From Lachnospiraceae bacterium UBA3802 (GTDB lineage: Bacteria; Bacillota; Clostridia; Lachnospirales; Lachnospiraceae), in assembly GCA_002369155.1 (NCBI GenBank), contig DFEM01000049.1, forward strand, positions 1 through 20,382: a stretch of DNA of 20,382 nt, written 5' to 3'. Made by a program: the position numbers and the translations under genes. Every line of letters begins with the position of its first letter. Position 1 is the first letter of the stretch. A model generated the notes under the pieces. That model did no database searches and was not told the DNA's origin. It saw only the letters and a list, made by a program, of their open reading frames with translations. Shown piece after piece: positions 1-7,673 of this stretch.

Positions 1-367
1 AAAAAAGCGTGTAAAGAAAAACGTTGAACGGGGACAGGCACATATCCAATCATCATTTAACAATACAATTGTCACAATCACTGATACGGAAGGCAATGCA
101 TTGTCATGGGCAAGTGCTGGTGGTCTTGGTTTTAGAGGTTCAAAGAAATCTACTCCGTATGCAGCTCAGATGGCTTCAGAGACAGCTACAAAGGCAGCTC
201 TCGTTCACGGATTAAAGACAGTAGATGTATTTGTAAAAGGACCCGGAACAGGACGTGAAGCAGCTATCAGAGCATTAGCAGCTTGTGGCTTACAGGTTAC
301 GACAATCACAGACGTTACACCCGTTCCTCATAACGGATGCCGTCCTCCCAAGCGCAGAAGAGTCTGA
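1..367 (+). CDS. rpsK: 30S ribosomal protein S11, 5'-truncated by window edge
   Basis: The reading frame is open from base 2 and begins inside the protein ([19 protein letters not shown]). It then runs through typical S11 sequence: [36 protein letters not shown], the [15 protein letters not shown] segment and the basic C-terminus [10 protein letters not shown]11 is a small-subunit platform protein that contacts 16S rRNA near the mRNA exit/E-site region. Only the first few residues are missing to the left of the window. It is the first visible gene of the alpha operon and is followed by rpsD, as in most bacteria. Confidence 0.97.
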   Translation, partial: KKRVKKNVERGQAHIQSSFNNTIVTITDTEGNALSWASAGGLGFRGSKKSTPYAAQMASETATKAALVHGLKTVDVFVKGPGTGREAAIRALAACGLQVTTITDVTPVPHNGCRPPKRRRV

Positions 368-461
368 TTGGTCTTTTGGTTAAGACAGACACTTCGTTTG
401 GATGGATAAAAACGATTCGTTGTGATTATTCGATTGGATTATTTTAGGAGGAAACAAAAAA
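368..461 (+). other. rpsK-rpsD intergenic spacer
   Basis: This 94-base spacer is rich in short GATT repeats (bases 411-440) and ends in the rpsD Shine-Dalgarno AGGAGG at 446-451. I see no terminator or promoter. S4 autoregulates its operon in several bacteria, but I cannot recognise an S4-binding fold here. Confidence 0.4.
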
Positions 462-1058
462 ATGGCAGTAGATAGAACGCCTGTGTTAAAAAGATGCAGA
501 CATCTTGGTATCGAGCCCATGGTTTTGGGTTATGACAAGAAGTCTAACAGAAAGTTTTTACATGAAGGAAGAGGTAAAAAATCTGAGTACGCCAACCAGT
601 TAAGAGAAAAGCAGAAAGCTAAATTCATCTACGGTGTACTTGAGAAACCTTTCCGTAACTATTATGAGAAAGCAGACCGTATGAAGGGTATGACAGGTGA
701 AAACCTTATGATCCTTCTTGAGTCAAGACTTGATAATGTTGTATTCCGTGCAGGTATGGCAAGAACACGTCGTGAAGCACGTCAGATGGTAGATCACAAG
801 TTCTTCCTTGTAAACGGCAAGAGTGTAAATATACCTTCTTACCTTATCAAAGCAGGAGACGTAATCGAAGTTAAAGAAAAAGTTCGTTCCACACAGAGAA
901 TGAAAGATGTATTCGAAGTAACGGACGGAAGACTTACACCCAACTGGATTGAAGCTGATCATGAAGCTTTCAAGATTTCGGTTAAGTCACTTCCCACCAG
1001 AGAGGAAATAGACGTTCCCGTAGACGAAATGCTTATCGTCGAATTGTATTCGAAATAA
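462..1058 (+). CDS. rpsD: 30S ribosomal protein S4
   Basis: The product is 198 residues, the usual length for Firmicute S4. S4 nucleates assembly of the 30S body by binding 16S rRNA and helps set decoding accuracy. The N-terminus (residues 1-50) has only one cysteine (C12), so this is the zinc-free C-minus form. The S4 RNA-binding fold spans about residues 88-150 (SRLDNVVFRAGMARTRREAR, then VNGKSVNIPSYLIKAGDVIEV). The start is an ATG placed 10 bases after AGGAGG. It lies between rpsK and rpoA, the standard alpha-operon position. Confidence 0.98.
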   Translation: MAVDRTPVLKRCRHLGIEPMVLGYDKKSNRKFLHEGRGKKSEYANQLREKQKAKFIYGVLEKPFRNYYEKADRMKGMTGENLMILLESRLDNVVFRAGMARTRREARQMVDHKFFLVNGKSVNIPSYLIKAGDVIEVKEKVRSTQRMKDVFEVTDGRLTPNWIEADHEAFKISVKSLPTREEIDVPVDEMLIVELYSK

Positions 1059-1086
1059 TAGTATAGCATGATAAGGAGGGTAGTAA

Positions 1087-2049
1087 ATGTTAGCATTTGA
1101 TTTCGATAACCCCAACATTGAGGTAGCTGAGATTTCAGAGGATAATAAGTACGGCAGATTCGTAGTTGAGCCCTTAGAGAGAGGCTATGGAATTACACTC
1201 GGTAATTCGCTTAGACGTATCATGCTTGCTTCTTTACCCGGAGCAGCTGTAAGCAAGGTTAAGATTGACGGTGTACAGCATGAATTTTCATCCATCAAGG
1301 GTGTAAAGGAAGATGTAACCGAGATCATCATGAACATCAAGAACCTTGCAATCAAGGATAGTTCCGAGAGCGACGAGCCCAAGAAAGCATATATTGATTT
1401 CACAGGCGAGGGCGTTGTTCGTGCATCCGACATTCAGTTCTCAGATGACGTTCAGGTAATGAATCCCGACCAGGTTATTGCCACAATCAGCGGCAAGAAC
1501 AACGGTTTATACATGGATCTTACAATCACCAAGGGCAGAGGATACGTTAGTTCAGACAAGAACAAAGACGAGACCACTCCCATCGGTACGATTGCAATCG
1601 ACTCTATTTATACACCCGTAGAAAGAGTTAACGTTACCGTAGAAAACACTCGTGTAGGTCAGATGACAGATTACGACAAGCTTACACTTGATGTATATAC
1701 AAATGGAACACTCGGACCTGACGATGCAGTAAGCCTTGCAGCTAAAGTTCTTTCAGAGCACTTAAAGTTGTTCATCAACTTATCTGAGAACGCAAGAAAC
1801 GCTGAAGTTATGGTTGAGAAGGAAGAGAACGATCAGGAGAAGGTGCTTGAAATGAGCATTGAAGAACTTGAATTATCGGTTCGTTCCTTCAACTGTTTGA
1901 AGAGAGCAAACATCAACACAGTAGAAGAACTCGTAAGCAAGACATCAGACGAAATGATGAAAGTTCGTAACTTGGGACGTAAGTCACTTGATGAAGTTCT
2001 TCAGAAATTAAAAGATCTCAATCTTCACTTGAGAGACAGCGAAGAATAA
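1087..2049 (+). CDS. rpoA: RNA polymerase alpha subunit
   Basis: The 320-residue product has both alpha domains. The N-terminal dimerisation/assembly domain (about 1-230) includes [18 protein letters not shown] and [17 protein letters not shown] charged linker with [10 protein letters not shown] follows. The C-terminal helix-hairpin-helix domain is about residues 257-316 and contains [13 protein letters not shown] and [11 protein letters not shown], the surface that reads UP elements and activators. The alpha subunit seeds assembly of RNA polymerase. An AAGGAGGG Shine-Dalgarno at 1072-1079 sets the ATG. It is cotranscribed with rpsD, with a 28-base gap. Confidence 0.98.
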   Translation: MLAFDFDNPNIEVAEISEDNKYGRFVVEPLERGYGITLGNSLRRIMLASLPGAAVSKVKIDGVQHEFSSIKGVKEDVTEIIMNIKNLAIKDSSESDEPKKAYIDFTGEGVVRASDIQFSDDVQVMNPDQVIATISGKNNGLYMDLTITKGRGYVSSDKNKDETTPIGTIAIDSIYTPVERVNVTVENTRVGQMTDYDKLTLDVYTNGTLGPDDAVSLAAKVLSEHLKLFINLSENARNAEVMVEKEENDQEKVLEMSIEELELSVRSFNCLKRANINTVEELVSKTSDEMMKVRNLGRKSLDEVLQKLKDLNLHLRDSEE

Positions 2050-2167
2050 GATAAAAGCGCGGTAAGTCTGAAAAGCACGCGATGGTAACTCTGAAATGGA
2101 AAAGGTTCGTAATAAGTAAGACCAAAGGCGTTATGGCGGACCCCAGGTTTGGAAAAGGAGAATAATT
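2050..2167 (+). repeat. rpoA-rplQ spacer with a 13-base direct repeat
   Basis: The 118-base spacer contains GGTAAGTCTGAAA at 2061-2073 and GGTAACTCTGAAA at 2084-2096, which differ at one position and are both preceded by a GCG triplet. A loose CCAAA/TTTGG pairing lies further on. The rplQ Shine-Dalgarno AAAGGAG is at 2155-2161. No T-tract is present, so this is read-through spacer, not a terminator. Whether the repeat has a role is unknown. Confidence 0.45.
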
Positions 2168-2707
2168 ATGGCAAAGTACAGAAAATTAAGCAGAACAAGT
2201 GCGCAGAGAAAGGCACTTCTTCGTAACCAGGTAACAGCTCTTTTATACTACGGCAAGATCGAAACAACCGAAGCCAAGGCCAAGGAAATTCGTAAGATTG
2301 CTGAAAGCATCATTGCTCTCGGTGTAAAAGAAAAAGATAACTACGAGCTCGTTAAGGTTCAGGGTAAAGTTGCCCGCAAGGACAAAGACGGCAAGAGAGT
2401 AAAAGAGACCAATGCTGATGGCAAGAAGGTTACAGTATACGATGAAGTAGAAAAAGAAATCAAGAAGGACAACCCTTCAAGATTACATGCTCGTCGTCAG
2501 ATGCTCAAAGTATTACAGCCCGTTGTAAGCGTTCCTACAGAAAATGCAGGCAAGAAGCGCGCTACAAAGAAGGTTGATATGGTTGCTAAAATCTTCGATG
2601 AACTTGCACCCAAGTACGCTGATCGTAAGGGTGGTTATACAAGAATCATCAAAGTCGGTCCCCGTAAAGGTGATGCAGCTATGATGGTAATCATCGAATT
2701 AGTATAA
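2168..2707 (+). CDS. rplQ: 50S ribosomal protein L17 with a large internal insert
   Basis: The ends match L17 closely: [20 protein letters not shown] at the N-terminus, LHARRQ near residue 106, and [16 protein letters not shown] with AMMVIIELV at the C-terminus. L17 binds 23S rRNA domains near the tunnel exit. Length is 179 residues against about 115-130 in most bacteria. The excess is a Lys/Glu-rich insert at about residues 53-103, placed exactly before the conserved LHARRQ segment, with a shorter expansion near 117-133. Such long L17s are, to my recollection, typical of Lachnospiraceae, so this is probably a lineage feature and not damage. It is the last gene of the operon. Confidence 0.96.
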   Translation: MAKYRKLSRTSAQRKALLRNQVTALLYYGKIETTEAKAKEIRKIAESIIALGVKEKDNYELVKVQGKVARKDKDGKRVKETNADGKKVTVYDEVEKEIKKDNPSRLHARRQMLKVLQPVVSVPTENAGKKRATKKVDMVAKIFDELAPKYADRKGGYTRIIKVGPRKGDAAMMVIIELV

Positions 2708-2732
2708 TTTTCGCCAATTTTAAAAACTTTTG

Positions 2733-2783
2733 ACTTCCTATTCACGATAAAATAAGTTATAATCGTGGATAGGGAGTTTTTTT
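2733..2783 (+). terminator. Intrinsic terminator of the rpsK-rpsD-rpoA-rplQ operon
   Basis: The arms 2733-2748 and 2762-2777 pair over 16 positions with two G-U wobbles around a 13-base loop, and are followed by a T-run to 2783. The hairpin lies 25 bases after the rplQ stop and before the pilT-like gene. Confidence 0.85.
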
Positions 2784-2840
2784 CTTCTAAAAAACAAATA
2801 ACTATATTTTTATTCCATAAAAAGGGGAGGATAAATCAGT

Positions 2841-3887
2841 ATGAACTTTGAAGAACTCGTGGAATATGCGAAACAGAATAAATGCTCCGATATTCACATC
2901 ACAGTCGGAACAAACCTTGCTATCCGTAGATATGGAACACTTGAAATTCTAGAGCCTTCACCCACTGCAGAAGAATCAAGAAACATGATTTTCTCATTCC
3001 TTGATCAGGAGCAGGTTGAGAGAGTTTCCAGAGGCGAAGACCTTGACGTTGGTTGTATGCTTTGGGACGGTACACGTATCAGAGCAAACATTTATCATCA
3101 GAGAAACAACCTTGCAGCAAGTATCCGTCTTTTAAATCAGTATATTCCTACATTCGAGGAGCTCGGACTTCCTCCCGTAGTAAGAGATTTGGCTGAGATG
3201 CCCAGAGGACTTGTCCTTGTAACAGGACCTACAGGTTCCGGTAAATCCACAACTCTTGCTTCAATGGTAGATTATATCAATAAAACAACTTCAAGACATA
3301 TCATGACCATCGAGGATCCTATCGAATACGTATATCCTCACAACAAGGCCATGATTCACCAGAGAGAAGTCGGAAAAGACGTTACAAGTTTTGCTACAGC
3401 TCTTCGTTCAGCACTTCGTGAAGACCCTGATATCATCCTCGTAGGTGAAATGCGTGACTTCGAAACAATTTCCGCAGCCATTACCGCTGCCGAGACAGGT
3501 CACCTCGTTCTTTCAACACTTCATACAACAAGTGCTGCTCAGACAGTAGAACGTATCATCGATGCTACTCCTCTTGAAGGACAGGATCAGATCAGAACAC
3601 AGTTCTCCAACGTTATCCGCGGTGTTGTAACACAGACACTTCTTCCTGCAGCAGACGGAAACGGACGTGTTGTTGCTACTGAAATCATGGTTGCAAACGC
3701 AGCTATCGGTAACCTCATTCGTGAGAAGAAGACAATCCAGATTCCTTCTTCAATCCAGGGCGGCCGTGCTCAGGGTATGCATCTTCTTAATGATGACCTT
3801 GCTTCTCTTGTTCATCGTGAGAGAATTACCAAGGAAGAAGCAATGAAGGTAAGTAACGATCCTTCTTCACTTGATAAGATGTGCTAA
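2841..3887 (+). CDS. pilT: PilT-type twitching-motility / type IV pilus retraction ATPase
   Basis: The 348-residue product has full PilT architecture. A PAS-like N-terminal domain (1-105) starts with the SDIHI segment. Then come Walker A GPTGSGKS (129-136), the Asp box IEDPIEYVY (157-165), Walker B DIILVGEMRD (197-206), the His box TGHLVLSTLHT (219-229) and a C-terminal AIGNLIREKK (288-297), a close variant of the PilT signature AIRNLIRE. PilT hexamers hydrolyse ATP at the inner face of the membrane to depolymerise type IV pili. The ATG follows GGGGAGG at 2824-2830. No pilin, PilB, PilC or PilM-Q gene is in the window, so its pilus genes must lie elsewhere. A role as a generic secretion-type ATPase cannot be excluded. 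Confidence 0.9.
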   Translation: MNFEELVEYAKQNKCSDIHITVGTNLAIRRYGTLEILEPSPTAEESRNMIFSFLDQEQVERVSRGEDLDVGCMLWDGTRIRANIYHQRNNLAASIRLLNQYIPTFEELGLPPVVRDLAEMPRGLVLVTGPTGSGKSTTLASMVDYINKTTSRHIMTIEDPIEYVYPHNKAMIHQREVGKDVTSFATALRSALREDPDIILVGEMRDFETISAAITAAETGHLVLSTLHTTSAAQTVERIIDATPLEGQDQIRTQFSNVIRGVVTQTLLPAADGNGRVVATEIMVANAAIGNLIREKKTIQIPSSIQGGRAQGMHLLNDDLASLVHRERITKEEAMKVSNDPSSLDKMC

Positions 3888-3889
3888 TA

Positions 3890-4801
3890 ATGAATTATAT
3901 AAGAGAAAAATCTCAATATGTATTTAACAGGGGCAATCTTAAAATGATTGCCCTGTTTTGTATGACTTTGGACCATTTTGCCGTGATGATTCTTGATTCA
4001 TGGTTAAAAATTCTTGAGAAAGAATCGCTGGAATTTTTTTGTGTCAATACCTTACATATTATGCTTCGATTGATAGGACGCATCGCATTTCCGATTTTTT
4101 GCTTTTTTATTGTGGAAGGTCTGTTTCATACAAGAAATGTATATAAATATGCTTTGAGACTCCTGTTTTTGGGGATTATTTCCGAAGTTCCTTTTGACAT
4201 GGTATTAAAGCATACTTTTTTCGATACGAAGAGTCAAAATGTGTTTTGGACACTTCTTTTGGGACTGATTACGATATACACGATAGACGGAATATACAAA
4301 AAAGTCAGGTGTCAAAAAGCAATAAGGTATATAATAATAACCGCAACAGCTTTATCCGGGATGTATTTGGCGGAGTATTTTGGCACCGATTATGGCTGTA
4401 TCGGAGTCCTTACGATAGTAGTGATTTACCTTATAGGCAGGGAAGAATATGTATTATCAGTAGTCATTAATGTCATCGGCCAGGCGTATAAGGTCTCGAC
4501 ATATGAATGGGACAAATACTTCATAGTCGTACTTGTAATTTACATACTCCTGATAATCACATTCAGTACAGTTATATATTTTTGTAAGAAAGTAAATAAT
4601 ATAAATTCAAAAAAGATGCTTGCGGGCTGTGCTGCATTAAGCTGTCTGAATCCCATTGAGATGGCGGCACTTGTAAATGTCAGACTTTTTGCCGGGTACA
4701 ACGGCGAAAAAGGAAAAAACATCGGATGGCTTTTCTATTTTTACTATCCGCTCCATCTTGCAGCCCTTGCGGGACTTTGCATGCTTGTTAAGTTATATTA
4801 A
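3890..4801 (+). CDS. TraX-family multi-pass membrane protein
   Basis: The 303-residue hydrophobic protein has about eight membrane segments. Its N-terminal LKMIALFCMTLDHFAVMI fits the TraX start pattern (LK..AL..M..DH). The C-terminal YNGEKG...WLFYFYYPLHLAALAGL matches the conserved FYPxH end of the family. F-plasmid TraX N-acetylates pilin; chromosomal Firmicute homologues are of unproven function. I chose the ATG two bases after the pilT stop because it leaves the usual short N-terminus. A GTG at 3881 inside pilT and ATGs at 3944 and 3962 are alternatives, and none has a convincing Shine-Dalgarno. A hairpin lies across the N-terminal codons (3926-3959). The gene reads as more AT-rich than pilT. 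Confidence 0.85.
   Translation: MNYIREKSQYVFNRGNLKMIALFCMTLDHFAVMILDSWLKILEKESLEFFCVNTLHIMLRLIGRIAFPIFCFFIVEGLFHTRNVYKYALRLLFLGIISEVPFDMVLKHTFFDTKSQNVFWTLLLGLITIYTIDGIYKKVRCQKAIRYIIITATALSGMYLAEYFGTDYGCIGVLTIVVIYLIGREEYVLSVVINVIGQAYKVSTYEWDKYFIVVLVIYILLIITFSTVIYFCKKVNNINSKKMLAGCAALSCLNPIEMAALVNVRLFAGYNGEKGKNIGWLFYFYYPLHLAALAGLCMLVKLY
3926..3963 (+). terminator. Hairpin with short T-run overlapping the start of the TraX-family gene
   Basis: AACAGGGGCAATC (3926-3938) pairs with GATTGCCCTGTT (3946-3957) with one bulged G around a 7-base loop, followed by TTG-T. It looks like a modest intrinsic terminator for pilT, yet it lies within the first 25 codons of the next gene if that gene starts at 3890. 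Confidence 0.5.
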
Positions 4802-4809
4802 TTCGAGAG

Positions 4810-4838
4810 CCCCGCGACTGTATCATGCGGTCGTCGGG
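4810..4838 (+). other. GC-rich imperfect hairpin ahead of ecfA1
   Basis: CCCCGCGAC (4810-4818) can pair with GTCGTCGGG (4830-4838) with one C-C mismatch and one G-U pair. No T-run follows, so it is not a normal terminator. The stretch is strikingly GC-rich against its neighbours and sits just upstream of an ATG that has no good Shine-Dalgarno. Confidence 0.3.
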
Positions 4839-4854
4839 ACGGTAATAAACACAA

Positions 4855-5703
4855 ATGAAAATCATCAAGGCAGAAGAAGTTACATTTGAATATATAAGAC
4901 GCGATGAAGACGGTAATGTCGAGGGAATAAACCGCGCCGTGGACAAGGTGTCGCTGGACGTTAAGGAAGGCGATTTTATTTGCGTGCTTGGGTCTAACGG
5001 TTCGGGTAAGTCCACTTTTGCCAAGCATTTGAATTCTATTTTGCTTCCGACGGAAGGTACTGTCTGGATAGACGGTATGGATTCGAAAGACGAAGATAAG
5101 CTTTTACAGATAAGACAGACGGCCGGAATGGTCTTCCAGAATCCGGACAATCAGATAATCGGTCAGGTTGTTGACGAGGATGTGGCTTTCGGACCCGAGA
5201 ATATGGGTGTACCCACGGAACAGATCAAAGAGAGGGTGGAAGAATCCTTAAAAACCGTCGGAATGTACGATTTCAGAAAGAAATCTCCCAACCACTTATC
5301 GGGTGGCCAGAAACAGAGGGTGTCCATCGCAGGTGTTCTTGCAATGCATCCAAAGTGTATAGTGCTTGACGAACCGACCGCGATGCTTGATCCCCTCGGT
5401 CGAAAAGAAGTAATAAGAGCGTTAAGGGCGCTTAATGAGGTCGAGGGTATTACCATTATTTTAATCACCCATTACATGGAAGAGACGGTCTATGCAGACA
5501 GGATTTTTGTAATGAACAAGGGAAAGATTGTGATGGACGGTTCTCCCCGTGAGATATTCAAAAGAGTCGAAGAACTCGAGGAATACAAACTTGAAGTACC
5601 CAAAATCACGCTGCTTGCTCATGAATTAAGAAAGCGCGGACTTCGAATCCCTGATTGTGTGCTCACAGTCAAGGAACTTACGGACGCGTTGAAGAAATGC
5701 TAA
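4855..5703 (+). CDS. ecfA1: ECF transporter ATPase A1 (CbiO-like)
   Basis: The 282-residue ABC ATPase powers energy-coupling-factor uptake of vitamins or metal ions together with EcfA2, EcfT and interchangeable S components. Walker A GSNGSGKST is at 46-54, a Q-loop FQNPDNQ at 94-100, the signature LSGGQKQR at 148-155, Walker B CIVLDEP at 168-174 and the switch histidine at 206. The N-terminus has an extended charged loop (RRDEDGNVEGI), as in EcfA1. The ATG at 4855 has only a weak upstream GGACGG. ecfA2, ecfT and truA follow in the order seen across Firmicutes. Confidence 0.95.
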   Translation: MKIIKAEEVTFEYIRRDEDGNVEGINRAVDKVSLDVKEGDFICVLGSNGSGKSTFAKHLNSILLPTEGTVWIDGMDSKDEDKLLQIRQTAGMVFQNPDNQIIGQVVDEDVAFGPENMGVPTEQIKERVEESLKTVGMYDFRKKSPNHLSGGQKQRVSIAGVLAMHPKCIVLDEPTAMLDPLGRKEVIRALRALNEVEGITIILITHYMEETVYADRIFVMNKGKIVMDGSPREIFKRVEELEEYKLEVPKITLLAHELRKRGLRIPDCVLTVKELTDALKKC

Positions 5704-5789
5704 ATCCAAAGCAAAAAGATAATTAAATTTTTCAGAATATTGTTTAAGCGAAGCAATTCGAGAATATCGATAATTTATAAGGAAACACT
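5704..5789 (+). other. ecfA1-ecfA2 spacer
   Basis: This is an 86-base AT-rich spacer. It carries AGAATAT twice and the ecfA2 Shine-Dalgarno TAAGGA near 5778-5783. No promoter or terminator is recognisable. Confidence 0.35.
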
Positions 5790-6635
5790 ATGCCGATAAT
5801 TGCGGATCACCTTACATTCGTGTACGGTGCAAAAACTCCATTGCAAACAACTGCCGTTGACGATATTTCAGTCAAGATTGAAGACGGCCAGTTCATAGGT
5901 CTTATAGGCCATACGGGATCCGGAAAAACCACTTTTCTTCAGCTGCTTTCGGGACTCATCAAACCAAGCAGCGGAACCGTTTATATAAACGGGGAAGATA
6001 TTTATGCGAAGGATTTTGATTTGCATTCCATCAGAGGAAAAGTCGGAATTGTATTTCAATACCCCGAGCATCAGCTTTTTGAAGAAACGGTTTTCAAGGA
6101 TGTTTGTTTCGGACCCAAAAACATGGGTCTTGATCAGAAGGAAACGGAACTTAAAGCCTATGAAGCTCTAAAACTTGTAGGTCTTGAGGACGAAGTTTTT
6201 TATCAGTCACCCTTTGATTTATCGGGCGGACAAAAAAGAAGAGTAGCCATTGCGGGCGTTTTATCCATGAAACCGCAGGTACTCATCCTTGACGAGCCGA
6301 CCGCAGGTCTTGATCCTGCAGGAAGAAAAGAGATTCTCGGCCTTATAGAGAAGCTTTGCAGGGAAAACAAGATGACAATTATCCTGGTTTCGCACAGTAT
6401 GGACGATGTTGCGGAATATGTGGACAGGATACTCGTTATCAACAACGGAAAACTTGCGATAGATGCTACTCCCAAAGAGGTATTCAAACATCGTGAGGAA
6501 CTTGAAGAATTCGGCCTTTCGCTTCCTCAGGTAACAAAGGCCATGATAAGCATAAAAGAAAGCGGAATTCCCGTAAAAACAGATGCTATTACGGTGGATG
6601 AAGCAATTGAAGAGATAATGAGAGTGCTGTACTGA
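5790..6635 (+). CDS. ecfA2: ECF transporter ATPase A2
   Basis: This is the second ATPase of the ECF module, 281 residues. It has Walker A GHTGSGKTT (40-48), a Q-loop FQYPEHQLF (89-97), the signature LSGGQKRR (144-151), Walker B VLILDEP (164-170) and the switch histidine (about 202). The EHQLFEETVFKDVCFGPKN segment is characteristic of EcfA2. It would pair with EcfA1 as a heterodimer that docks onto the coupling helices of EcfT at the cytoplasmic membrane. The ATG follows TAAGGA with 6 bases between. No S component is in the window, which agrees with a group II (shared) ECF module. Confidence 0.95.
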   Translation: MPIIADHLTFVYGAKTPLQTTAVDDISVKIEDGQFIGLIGHTGSGKTTFLQLLSGLIKPSSGTVYINGEDIYAKDFDLHSIRGKVGIVFQYPEHQLFEETVFKDVCFGPKNMGLDQKETELKAYEALKLVGLEDEVFYQSPFDLSGGQKRRVAIAGVLSMKPQVLILDEPTAGLDPAGRKEILGLIEKLCRENKMTIILVSHSMDDVAEYVDRILVINNGKLAIDATPKEVFKHREELEEFGLSLPQVTKAMISIKESGIPVKTDAITVDEAIEEIMRVLY

Positions 6636-6747
6636 TGCCTCTGTCGACACTGAACTGCAGACGGTGATTCGGAGCACGTATCATAAAAAAGAACAGAAAT
6701 ACCTGTTTAATAAAAAGTAAGATTTTTAACAGAAAGATTTCCCGATA
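6636..6747 (+). other. ecfA2-ecfT spacer
   Basis: The spacer is 112 bases with a small AACAG/CTGTT inverted repeat (near 6691-6707). I see no credible terminator, promoter or small gene, and the ecfT start has no strong Shine-Dalgarno. Confidence 0.3.
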
Positions 6748-7599
6748 ATGAAAGATATCACATTGGGACAATACTATCAGGCAGAGTCGGTAATTCACCG
6801 CCTGGATCCGAGAGTAAAACTCGTAGGAACCCTGCTTTATATGATTTCCCTCTTTGTATTCAATAACATATTTTGCTATATAGTTGCGGCAATTCTTTTG
6901 GCAGTCGTCATAGCGCTTTCAAAAGTCCCCATCGGCTATATGCTTAAGGGCATGCGTGCAATTATGTTCATCATGATTTTCACCGTAATCTTTAATGTCT
7001 TTTTCACAAACGGAGACAATCTCGTGGAATTCTGGATATTCCACATTTCCAAAGAAGGCATCAGGATGGCGATTCTTATGATGGTAAGACTTACGCTCTT
7101 AATCATCTCGGCATCGATAATGACATTGACGACCACGCCGAACAGACTTACGGACGGACTTGAAAAACTTTTCAGACCCTTGAAATTAATCAAACTTCCG
7201 GTTCACGAAATAGCGATGATGATGTCGATTGCGCTTCGATTCATCCCCATTCTCATGGAAGAGGCGGATAAAATCGTCAAAGCGCAGACAGCAAGAGGTG
7301 CGAGATTCGATTCGAAGAAGCTTACGGAAAGGGCAAAAAGCCTTATCCCTCTCATAGTTCCGCTTTTTATATCAGCGTTCAGAAGAGCGTCCGACCTGGC
7401 GCTTGCCATGGAAGCGAGAGGCTATCACGGAGGAGACGGCCGTACCAAGCTTTATCCTTTAAAATACGCTTCAAGAGACTATATTTCCTATGCAGTGCTG
7501 ATTTTGTATGTGGCAATAATTGTATTCCTCGGAATAACTTCGGCGAGAATTATAGCCCATCTTACACCGGCTAATTCCTATTTAAGCCTGTTATTTTAA
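6748..7599 (+). CDS. ecfT: ECF transporter transmembrane component T
   Basis: The 283-residue product is the membrane scaffold that joins the two ATPases to the substrate-binding S component. It starts with the family pattern GQYYQAESVIHRLDPRVKL. Hydrophobic helices lie at about 25-60, 68-88 and 103-128, and one or more near the C-terminus (about 245-270). The two cytoplasmic coupling helices carry the ARG motifs: AQTARGARFD (ARG at 182-184) and AMEARGYHGGDGR (ARG at 223-225). These are the ATPase contact points in EcfT. It lies between ecfA2 and truA as expected. The start is fixed by homology rather than by a ribosome site. Confidence 0.95.
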   Translation: MKDITLGQYYQAESVIHRLDPRVKLVGTLLYMISLFVFNNIFCYIVAAILLAVVIALSKVPIGYMLKGMRAIMFIMIFTVIFNVFFTNGDNLVEFWIFHISKEGIRMAILMMVRLTLLIISASIMTLTTTPNRLTDGLEKLFRPLKLIKLPVHEIAMMMSIALRFIPILMEEADKIVKAQTARGARFDSKKLTERAKSLIPLIVPLFISAFRRASDLALAMEARGYHGGDGRTKLYPLKYASRDYISYAVLILYVAIIVFLGITSARIIAHLTPANSYLSLLF

Positions 7600-7673
7600 T
7601 CGAATGCGATATAAAATCTAAAAGGAACAGAGTGTCACGCATAATTAAAATACCAACAATCTTTGGGAGAAAA

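Noticed and set aside
24..215. 63-codon plus-strand frame overlapping the S11 gene
   Set aside because: Out of frame with the conserved S11 sequence that is open from base 2.
2730..2763. TTGACT (2730-2735) and TATAAT (2758-2763) as a promoter for the pilT-like gene
   Set aside because: The spacing is 22 bases, too long for a normal sigma-A promoter, and both boxes lie within the rplQ terminator hairpin.
4810..4838. GC-rich hairpin as the terminator of the pilT-traX unit
   Set aside because: No T-run follows and the stem has a mismatch; listed only as an uncertain hairpin.
6261..6677. Minus-strand 138-codon open frame over ecfA2
   Set aside because: It lies opposite a clear ABC ATPase gene, has no family resemblance and no ribosome site; it is a shadow of ecfA2.
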